NCBI GenBank assembly: GCA_914767715.1
Contig: OU612067.1
Coordinates: 250,001-310,000, forward strand
Source of the DNA: Membranipora membranacea
Lineage: Eukaryota; Bryozoa; Gymnolaemata; Cheilostomatida; Membraniporidae
Length of the DNA stretch: 60,000 bases
Direction: 5' to 3'
Below the pieces are notes generated by a model that had not been told where the DNA came from, searched no databases, and was given only the letters and a program-made list of their open reading frames with translations. Both the position numbers and the translations under genes were made by a program. Each line of letters starts with the position of its first letter. The stretch's first letter is position 1. This document shows, piece after piece, positions 36,001 through 48,000 of this stretch.

Positions 36001-39000
36001 TAACAAGTCCATATCTGCTGCTGCCGCAGCTGAGGCTGCTGCCGGGGCATCAGCGGACAGCGTGGGTGGTTTCTAATTTTTGTGCCTCGGGGCATTCATC
36101 ATACTCAGCTGGTGTGACTGCATCTAACTCCCTTCCTGATCTCATCCTGTTTCTATATATACACGTAAAACACACTTAATACACTCTATATGTACAGCCG
36201 ATAACTGTAACTATAAACTAACTGACAGAACAATAATAGTAACGCTGCCGCCGCCCGCTCTCATGTCCAGGTTACTAAGTCAATCTTACATCGATCAGCT
36301 CCTCTCTCCCTCTCTCCCTCCCTCTCTCTTTCTGTTAGCCTGCTCATTAATAAGCTGCTGCTTCAAGACTACGGCTCTTTTATCTTTAAACATAGACCAG
36401 TCTGATGTGACTTTTAAATCTAAAGTTAGACTAAGACATACTTGGGACAGAATTACTAATACGAGACAGACTGGGTGGTCTGATACGCTGACATCACCTT
36501 TATCTGAGACGTCTGGCCCTTATGATGTGATACAGCAGCTTGCTATGTAGCTCTGTCATACCGACAAACTGAGTGTATAACAGAGATTATGTTTATTATT
36601 GAGATAGTATAGATGACAGATGTACGACATATGAAGGTTATTTATAGCTTATTTTATTATATTTTGAGTAGAGACTGGTGGTATAAATGGATACGATCCT
36701 CCGACAAGGTCTCCTCCTAATCTAGGATCTACTCCAGCTATTAGTAAGGAGATACACAAGGCTGCCGCTCTCAAACGATCCTTCGAGGTTTGTATCGTTG
36801 CCTTTGAATCCTATTACAGCCTCCATTTACTGGTCTGTTGCACAAATCATTGGGATCGCTGGCAACTTGTGATTCTGAGAAATTATCCAAATGAAAAACG
36901 CGAGTCATTTCCCACTTTAGGCTATATGAGAGTTTTCACCTCAGTGTTGTGGTAGATCTATCTTATTGTCATTGTGACAAGGTGACATGGAAACTCGATG
37001 CCCCCCCCCCCCTGATTATTGCGTAACTATCTGTTTATTACGACTTTCAGTGATCTGAGAGTAAATATGGTAAAAATAATGGTTTACAATTTACCATACA
37101 TCTCTTATAATGGACTATTATATACCCATATCTATGCTATGAATCTCAGTGATCACATGATAACTTCTCAACATAAAAGAAACTATATTTGATGTTTAAA
37201 ATTTCAATACTAAAGGCCTTGCGCAATGCGGTCCCCAGTTTATATTTAGAAATCTAAAAACAATTTTTTGATGTTTGGTTTGTGTATTGAATGAAGTTTG
37301 GCAGTATAGTCTAGATACTCCTATTTATCACAGTATCAATATATGCCGTTAGTAAGTTTAATTGTCTTTCATCTGATGTTTTCCTGTTTCTAGTTAGTAT
37401 AACAACTTAATTATGTTGATTTAATTCATGTACATTACAAGATATTTAATATTTATGCATTCATTTATGGTATCGCAGGATAATAATAGAATAGTAGTGT
37501 GTCGAAATCAACCGGCAGACCCACCACTGCCATGTCACCATTTTATGTACAATCTTGACTATTTCCTGTGCCCATTTTCTCAAATTTTAATTAATATTGT
37601 AGGAGGCGCTATCTAACAGAACAGCACAGTCTGCAGCTGAGAATTTATACATTTCTATGCCCAACATTTCACTGAGTAAAACACACAACCATCAGGCTGT
37701 AAGTATATCATTAGGATGGGTACAGTAGCTTAGCTGCTGTAACTAGTTAGTGGAGGACGGCAGGGAACTAGGGGCTTTTAGATGGTGTTTTGAATGGGAG
37801 TGTCATGTTATCTAATCTTTGGCTGTAACTTACTCAGAGTTTAACTGGTGATCGCAGCCTCATAGCTGTGACATTAAGAGAAAGGGCGGCACTTCCTGAG
37901 ATACCTAACCAAGGTTGTGCTGCCATTTTTAGCTCGCTGACTATGTCACCTTCCTCTTGGAGTCACTTAGGGATAGGAATCTTTAATAGCCGGCAGGTGT
38001 TTTCTTCGCTTACATAACATAACTCGTGAGCTGAGCTCAGCAGAGGCGTGCCTCTCAGTACTGAGAGAATATCTCTCTGTCTATCTCAGCCTCTCACAGC
38101 AGCGGTTATAATTATGTAAAATAAATAATATTTAAAATAGAATCATCCATGTATTTGCTTCATGACTTCCGATCAATTGACAAGGCTCAGGTCTTAGTGT
38201 CAAATCCGTATCAGAACGTTATACTTTGAGCATGCATTATAAATGTGATAATGTGTTATTATTAGAAGGATGAACTCACCAGCTACTGCTATGTGTGGAC
38301 GCTGCACAGAATGAGCTTATGTTCCTACCAAGTGATATCTACCAGTAACTAGTGATATCTACCAGTAACTAGTGATATCTACCAGTAACTAGTGGTATCT
38401 ACCAGTAACTAGTGATATCTACCAGTAATTACACAAAGAGATAAAAAATATCTCACCATTAAAGAAGTCATTAATATGAAGTAGAGTCAAACCTTACAAG
38501 GTGTGGCTATCCTAATTGGATGACAAATTTATGGAAATCTCCGCTGTTATTTACATAAGCTACCTCTTACTCTCTGTACTTCCTGAGGTCTTCTATCACT
38601 ATGATTGTCTGTTATACTTACAGGCATCGGGAGGACAACCTCTTACTGACGCGGAGCTGAGGGTTAAACACGCACAAAAATATGGCCTGTCGCTAACCGG
38701 CCATTTATACCAAACTCCATTCCAACCATCTATCGCTGGTAAGTGCCCATCATACATTTCCGCCATCTGTATGAAACGCCATTCTGACAGGGGAGCTTCA
38801 TGACAGCTAAATCATACGGGAGCCAATTATGATACTACCATACTATGATACGACGTGCAGTTCTCAATAAGGCATGACTGAAAATAGATATGTCCCCCAG
38901 TGTCACTTTCTGATGAGGATCGTTGAAAGAAACTGATCTTATCTCATATTGTTAACTTTTAGAAATGAGAAATTATTGAGGACATCGTTAGCTTTACCAA

Positions 39001-42000
39001 ATTTAAGCTTTACTACTCTATACTCTGTAAGCCAGATGATGAGTTAACTCGTTCCTCTCCATATACAGTTTCTTGTTGGAATAATTACATTCAGTGAATT
39101 TGTATATTGACAGGTATTAGCGAGGAAGAGTACATGCATAGTTTGGGAGCGATCTCAGCGATGCATGACGCTAGACGACTAGCTCACCCCTACCTCAGTA
39201 AACCTCCCAATCTAAATTCATCTCTAGATCAACAAGCTCTGGTATGTACAACTGCAGCTACCGTTCACAGCTTGATTTAGAATTCCACCATGTACAGATT
39301 TTTAAAGAAAATTGACAACACTGCTAATATTCTCAGGTCTGTGTTCCCTGAGCTCCCCCCCCCCCCCCCCCCCCCCCCGATGTTCACAGTCGGTTGTGTT
39401 ATTGATATAACAAGCTAGGAATAACTTGTTAATTGTGAAACTTCAGATAATTCGTGTGGTTTAGTTCAAATTATTTGACTATTTTGAATGCTGCTGTTAT
39501 AGAGTGCACAGAGACAGCACGTGAGACAACAGAAGCCCTTATCACGCACCCAGTCAGCGCCTCTACCCATAATGCATCCCGCGGCCTTAGGACTGCTGCC
39601 TCCTCAGCAACAGGCGATCCTAGAGCACCAGGAGCTAGTAAAACAACATCAGGACCAACTCAACAAGCAACATCAGAAGAAACTTGTACTGGGGGTAAGT
39701 ACTTATAGAACAAACAGCTCATTTACTATGTACATTGTACGTTATCAGATATATTAAAATACATCTATGTAATTATAGGATGTAAAGCTTACGAGTAAGG
39801 TGTCTGGTGATTGAGTCCTAACAGATTGGTCACCACAATAGTACATTATTACTACATAGTGCTAATGATAGACTTCTCATACCACCCCTCAATCTCATAC
39901 CACCTCTCAATCTGAGGGCGCTGCTCAAATTTAGTCATAATCTAATTACTGTTGTTGTTTTAGCAATTGAGACAAGCTTTATTACAACGAAGTTCCAGTA
40001 AGAATCATATGGAGCAGGTGGATGAGGAGTCGGAGGCGCGTCTCATACAGGTATGTGTCATATAGATGAGGATCTCAGGCTATTACGAGGTTCCCTAACA
40101 TGTCATACTTGTTGACACAGTGACACTCCAGTTTAGTCCTAATTTAACCAGCTTCAGTTTGAGGGTCATAGAGCTAAAACAGAGTAATGACAGAGATATC
40201 AGAGAGGCTGAAATGACTTAATATGACACCATACTAATATAACTGACTGGTAACTCAAACCAGCAGCGAGGCTATCAGTCCTGAAATAGAGATGCCAACT
40301 CGTGTACATGACAATCTATTAATACTACATTTGGAGCCGTGGAATGTACCAAATACACTGAGAGCCTGAGTCATGGTAATAGTGGTGAGGAGCAGTAGTA
40401 ACTCCTGATGGGTGTATTCTATGTACTGTTGGGTGAGCAGACAACGGTCGGCTTATCATAATGCCATCATATGCAGCTGTTTAGATCTGGGGTTTAGAGC
40501 TAGGGCTGGGAGTGACTTTACTTAAATTATTGGCTTTGCTAAAAGTACAATTGCTGGTATTAGCATTACAGTGGTTAGGATTTAGGGGGGCGGAGAAGAA
40601 GTTGTTATTGTAGTAGTTGAGTAAAACGCACTGACTGACCTCCTAATTAGTGATTAAAGAGACCGAAGAGCAGAAGAGGAATATCTGTTTGCTTTGTGTG
40701 TCAGATGATGAGATGGAATTCTAACTATGTACTTAATTATACCACAGCAGAAGTATTGGATATTTAATCATTACCTCATCATTATATATATACACAGTTT
40801 GCAACTTAAAGATTTTTTTGGGCATCTGTAGCGTCGATAATTACACCAGACGCGACGACGGAGAGAAATTTTTGTAGCTGAGGCACTTTGCTGTCAAAAC
40901 AAAAACTGAATGAAATGTCATGTAAAATCTCTACACACTTAGCATGTAAATCAATCAGGCAGCAGTAATCTAAAAATAAAATACAAATGTAATTTGTTTC
41001 TCAATAGATACGAATTGAAAGCTCTTTAATTTATTGAGCTGCCCATGTATGACGTGTGTAGTAATCTTTTATACCAATAAAAAATCCAAAAATAACATTG
41101 AAAACAAAAGGAAGCTCATGCTAGAGATGGCTGCTGTTGTATTACTTAGTAATAGTGGAATTCCATATAAGTGCATCAACACTTAACTAGATTACACGGA
41201 CACAAATACTATTTATTATATGAACAAACTATCTTTGCAGCAATAGATGTTTATAAACATTGTTAGATTTCTGGTGCAGCTCTGATGATGATGATAGATT
41301 GATATTTGAAGAAGGTTTGATCACCCCTTCTGCCACAAGCTGCACAATCGCAATGTTTGACTTCTCAGTTTTTAGCACCAAAAACTGTGCCTGATAATTT
41401 GACAAAGAATGAAATTTCAGAGCGTTACCGTCATTCTAGGATACTGTGGCCCTTGGTGGAGTGTGAGTCTTTGTACCACAGACAGCTCTGCCACTACTTG
41501 GAGGCGGATTCTCTCTCCTTTCTCTCATCTAGACATAGACATAGTCATGTCCATTATAATACTACATAAATATGTTGAGCAGATTATATTTAAGTGCCTC
41601 AGAATCCTTTGTGTTATTAACTCTCAATGTCTATGTTCTTATGCTGTCTGAGACTGTGTCACTGACAATATGATACCAGCTCCCATTATATCCTCTATCA
41701 TATATATATATATATTATTATCATTATATGTTATATATATATAAATTTGTCAACAGGAGATGCAGGAGTCACGAGAAGATAACCAGCACAGTGAATCTCA
41801 GCAGCAGCAGCATCACCAGCACCAGCACAAACCCATACATTCATCTCATGGCTCTCTGTACGCTGCTACCATGGCTGCTGCTGCTTCTCAAGGCAGTGTA
41901 CATGGTAACCATAGCAACCACAGTAATCATCATACTACAGGCTCATCAGGTATGTCTGTCTGTCTGGGTGTCTGTCTCTCTGTCTGTCTGTGTGTCTGTG

Positions 42001-45000
42001 TGTCCTTCTATCTCAGGAGCAGCCCCCCCCCCCCCACATACACAGCTTACATAATTATCAGGTGTGATTAAGAAGAGGTCTGCAGACTTAGTATACAGCT
42101 GACAGTACACTGTTTTGTATAGTGAAGTATAGTGTAGTGAGATCATGTTATTATATATCTTGTAGGGTTGGACCTGACTGGAGGACAGAGCAGTTCCTCT
42201 CAGACGGCTCAGTCTAAGCGTTTCGGTTTGAAATATTTATCCAGAACAAACTCTAGTCCTCTGGTGGCTTTCGCTGCTCCACCCGCGCCTGCCTCTGACT
42301 CTGAGGCTCCCATTAACCTGGCCACTAAGGCTACTGTGGTGGATGAGAACGGTACAGGGGTAGTATATGATGAGGCTATGCTGAGACACCACTGTCCCTG
42401 TCAGGATAACGCTGTACATCTAGAGAACCCGAGCAGAATACAGGTAACCACTTAACGACTTAGGTCTCACATCCTGTACATGAACAATAAAGGTAACGCC
42501 CTATTAGTCGCACCTATTATACTGTAATTACACTAACATATAGCGGCCTGATAGAACCAGACGCTCACAGATCTGTGTTATCCGTCGCCGGGAGGTAGAG
42601 CTCACCTGATAGTCAGGTAAGCGGTTAGATAAGCGTTGAAAGTGTCAGCATCATTAACATTATTAAATGTCACACTCAGCTAATGTCCGCTCATGTCTTT
42701 ACTTTTCTTGACGTCTTTGCTGACATTACATCCGAGCTTTTATAGCACATCATATCTTGGTGTCACATACAGAGGGTTTATCGGCTCGGTTGTGAAAATT
42801 TTGCCGCATATTTTAGAATGCAAACCCTGGAGCGCATCTGGCTGATGAACTGTAATTGGCATCATGGGTCTAATCTTAGTCGAGTATCCGATCCCTTGGG
42901 ATCAAAACCGGTCTACATTAATCCTAGGATATGAGAATGGTGCTGTCTAGTTTGAGGGATGTATGCACACTTTCTGTGAAGTGATAGCCGTTTGATTTCT
43001 GCATAAAGTGTAAATAAATGATCTCAATCCAAAAATAGCACTAAAGAGCTGAAGCGGCAGTGGCATAGTCTGTGACAGAGTTATATTATTAGGATACTTG
43101 TTTATATATTATATTAACAGGCTGGTATGAGACGCAGCTAAAAAAAGGTCTAACATGGATAATTATATGGTGAAGCCATCACCAAATTCCGGCACGTAAA
43201 TTTAGTCTTAGCTGTACTGAATGTGTGGATCGCGTTCGAATCGGGAGGATAGAGTGGATCGGGTGAATCTAACATTAACTATTTCATATTTTTTACAGAG
43301 TATTTGGAACAGATTGAAGTCATGTGGACTGGTAGACAGATGTCGTAAGGTTGAATCTAAGAAAGCTACGATAGAGCAGCTACAGCTCTGCCACACTGAG
43401 AGCTACTCTCTATTCTTTGGTGTAAACTCCATCAACAGAAAGAAACTCGGTACGCATCATAACCCAGTTATAGTACACTAAGGAAGGAAGCAATGACCAT
43501 AATAATGTGCTTTTAAAGAAGCCTGTCCCAATCTTTTTTATTGAGATTGTGAAAATCAAACTGCAATCTGGTATAATTTAAAATAGTATGTATGTCACTA
43601 ATTTTATTCTAATAGTGTAATACTCTAAGCTCAGCTGATGTAGTAGTACTGGTATGTGCTGACTGCTGTGGGGATAGAGGATATGATGTATGTACTGATA
43701 TAGTATATGCTGACTGCTGTTGATATGATCTATGATGTGTGATTGTTGTTAGGTTTGACTCTGCCGGAGTTACAGTTTCAGCGTCTCGGTTGTGGAGGTA
43801 TCGGAGTAGATGCTGACACTGTATGGAATGAGGATCACTCTCCTCACGCTACGAGGATCGCTGTAGGCAGCGTGGTAGAGCTGGCTTCTAGAGTATATGA
43901 GTCTCAACTTAAGAATGGCATCGCTATAGTCAGACCACCTGGTCATCACAGTGAGGCCGGACAGGCTATGTAAGTACTCCCCCCTTCTCCTATCACATAG
44001 CGAGTCTCATACATACATACATACATACATACATACATACATACATACATACATACATACATACATACATACATACATACATACATACATACATACATAC
44101 ATACATACATACATACATACATACATACATACATACATACATACATACATACATACATACATACATACATACATACATACATACATACATACATACATAC
44201 ATACATACATACATACATACATACATACATACATACATACATACATACATACATACAAACATATATACATGCAGAACTAGAAATACATGTATATGAGGGT
44301 ACTTATCCTAGGATAATCGTACAGACCTTACTCTGTATATGTGTGTTGGAGAGAAAAATTCTGTTCTGTACTTGTCTAGCAAACTGAAATATTTTCATCG
44401 GTATAAATCTAGCTCACAAAATCTAAATGCAGAGAGAGCCTCGTTCTCTTATAGCAGCAGTACAGACCGTCTGATCAGCATGTTTTAAATTCTATTTTTT
44501 GAAAAGTTTGAAACCCACCTAGCCACCCACTGAAGGCATATTATACAGCTAAAAATGCACCCACACACAGCTGCGTGTTTATTTCCCCTGCGCACAGATC
44601 TTAAATTGATACTGTGAATAGGAAGTTTATTCTAGAGTTGCAAGCATTTCAAACATAGTTACAGTCGGAAAATAAAACATCATAACAACTTGACTGTTAA
44701 AGCTGATGAGATAAATATCACTGATAGGTCATATTTAGGAACAAATGTTAATGAAATTCAAACAATGACGTGTTTAGCCTAAACCCACTTAATCAAATGT
44801 TACTAATTATACAAGTTAGTATCGATGAACTGCGAGACAACATGCTATTAATTGCCATTTTGACAGCAGCGTGTATTCTTCTCCCATCTCTGAATACCTA
44901 AAAGTGAGCAGAGAATTTCTCCTCAAGTCGGAAATAAACTCTTGACACGCTGATTATATCTGTGCATTGTTCTCTTACCTCTCTCATTTAATTCTAAGGT

Positions 45001-48000
45001 TTCCTTTTCCTTAATAGTTAGAATATTTCAAAGTGTTTCTCACCAAAAAAAGATGTAAATAGTTTATGCAAATGGAGCTGCTATAATTATGACTTCTGTA
45101 TTTTCTAACTATTTTTGTTTCCCAGGGGATTCTGCTTCTTTAACTCAGTAGCTATAGCAGCTAAACATCTGAAGCACAAATTAGGAGCCAGTAAGATTCT
45201 GATATTAGACTGGGATGTACATCATGGTAACGGTACACAACAGATGACTTATGATGATCCCTGTATTCTCTATATATCACTACATAGACATGATAACGGT
45301 ATGTTATATAGTAAACAGCATCCCACAATGCATCATCAGCAACCCACAATGCACCATCAGCATGAATATCTGAATAAAATTCTGAATTGTATTTGTCAAA
45401 GCTGCTTTTGAAAAATAAGAATATTGTATTCCAGCTTGTCCTACAACTACAGCTAAAGATAATCCATACATGACTCCACCACCACTCACTACTACCCATC
45501 CTCCATTTATTGGTCATACTAGAACCCATGGGCTCACTGATAATTTTCTAGCACCTGCACATACTTGTCAAAAAAGGGTATTTATTCAATGTTGACAGGT
45601 ATATCATTATTGACAGGTATGTTTAGTGTTGACAGGTATATTTTATATTGACAGGTATGTTTTTCCCTGGTACTGGAGCACCTACCGACTGTGGAGAGAA
45701 GCAGGGATTAGGATTTAATGTGAATATCCCGTTTAGTGGAGGACTGGATCCTCCTATGAGTGACGCTGAGTACATGGCAGCTTTCAGGTTAGTCCTCTCT
45801 CTCCTCTCATCAATAATAACCTCATCATACTATCACTCTTATGAGAGCTGACACGTAACAGGAAGATGTGTGTCTCATATTTCATTACATTGTACATCTT
45901 ATAGACATGAACTCAGAACTAGAACACAAGAAGATAGATTAATAATTCTGTTATTTTAGTATCGTTGTATTTGTACAGTCTTTGATGTAGTGTGTGAGGT
46001 GATGTGAGACATGAGTTCATAAAGCAGCTCATCTAAATATAGCAATAATATACTCTACTCTGGACCAGTTTGGATTTACCTAATTAAGCTTTGCTATCCT
46101 GGTAAATTGGCCCATTTCCAATCCCTCAAGCTAAGCGCTCTGCAAATTAGCAGTTTTCCGACGCAATTAGACGTTCTACCAAGAAAACCAGACCAATTCT
46201 GCGCAGATTTTAAAATGTTTTTCTATTTTCATGTCTTACATAAATAAAAAAGAACTGCATTATCGGGAAAATGCATATAAATACCGGACTGTAGCGCCAG
46301 GGGCCTGCATCCGATCACCCACACACGTGTGCAGCAACTCTACTGATGTAGCTTGCAGCTTGCCTAGATTCAAATTGATTACCCAAGTCTGTTTTACAAT
46401 GTAAATAGCCCCAAGAGTGTACTTTACATTCAAACCATCATGAATGAACTGTAGGGTAGGATTTAACATTAGTTCTGTAGGGAATAATTTAGCCGACAGA
46501 TAATTAATCTAATGTGATTTCTCTTCACTTCACTTTTTGTTGCGAGATAATGATTTCAACTGATAACCACTTGCAGTTAAAAACTACACTATGCATTAAA
46601 AACTATCAAAATGTAGCCGTTTGTATGTCCAATCTGCTTCTCCTTTTGTAAATCACACCCAAATTCTTAACTGGCTCTAACCAGTCATGCAGTCAGTCAT
46701 GCAGCCAGTCATACAGTGCATTGTATCAGTAAACCTCATTCTTACTGACAGGTCAGTGGTCATGCCAATAGTAGAAGAATTTAAGCCTCAGATCACTCTA
46801 GTCAGTGCAGGATTTGATGGGGCGGACGGTCACGCCAACCAACTGGGAGGTTACAAGATCAGCCCTGCTGGCTTTGGATTCATGACTAAACAACTAATGA
46901 GCGTGTGTGACAACAAAGTAGTTCTCGTACTCGAAGGTAAATAGATACAGAGATTATATATAGAGTATGGACAGGAGGGTAGGCTGTGTGAAATAAATAA
47001 AGAGATTAATCAGTACGGCCAGGAGGAAGGTCTAAACATAAGGCTGTATGAAATTAGAGAGGAGAACATGTAAAAGGCCCGGTGCTCACTACCCATATAT
47101 AACTTCAGTCCCTATCTATGCATATAAATGGCTTCTCTAAATATACTTGGGGGGAGAATAGTGTTGATACTTATGTCTGTTTCTTCAGACGAAGAAACAG
47201 ACATAAGTATCATCAACACAAAGCGACTTGACTAATGACTCACATCGCTGTGAATCTCAGTATTGCGAAGGCTGCATAGTGATAATTTTTGATACTTGTA
47301 ACTGTATAAAAATGTCTGCTATCTATGGATGTCTGAGCACTAAGTGATGATTTATTAAGTGACAGAACCGATGCCAACATCCCACCCTACTATCCAAATT
47401 ATTGCTTTTGCCAACCTTATCGGACAGAATGTGCAGTGTTACATAAACTGGTGATTCATACCGATTGCTTAATTTATTGACTTAAATCTGTAAGCCCTTG
47501 GATTCATTAGAGCGCAAAATATTGGGCCTCGGTGGTATATCTAAGTGTAATCTTCACTGGCTGGGCACCAAATTATAAATGAATCATGATTAGTTACCCA
47601 ATATGCAGGACGGACTGATAACTTGACGTAGCTGAGGACAGACCACTCAATGTTTTGGAAATCGGTGACTATTTATTGTTGACTATTTATTGGCAACTCT
47701 GCAAATATCTCCTCCAATGTTATGTATGTAGTGAAGACCTGCGTAAGTTAATCATGATAAGCTTTGAGATAAATTAGCCACTCATTCATTTCATCATCAA
47801 TGTTATGATATTGGCCTGAAGGTTACTGCGGTGCCTGATTTAGTGCTGAGCGATGCGTGTTAGTGAAACAGTGAATTTAAGAATTGCATTTTTTCAATTG
47901 AATCTTGCTGCTGTGTTTATAACTTATACACTTGTGTATTACAGGAGGATATAACCTAAGTTCCATTTGTGATGCCAGTGAGCAATGTACGAGGGCTCTA

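Noticed and set aside
35985-36179. Ala-rich open segment as an extra HDAC exon
   Set aside because: The usable acceptor gives a phase that does not match exons 7 and 8, and it soon meets a stop; an alternative exon cannot be fully excluded.
36263-36550. 95-codon frame between HDAC exons 7 and 8
   Set aside because: It resembles no class IIa segment, and skipping it leaves the HDAC frame intact.
43946-44280. Met-Tyr-Val-Cys and Tyr-Ile-His-Thr frames
   Set aside because: They are produced by the (CATA)n array; any frame of this repeat is open.
47161-47219. MicroRNA precursor
   Set aside because: A 4-base loop and near-perfect stem do not fit the usual animal precursor; no expression data.
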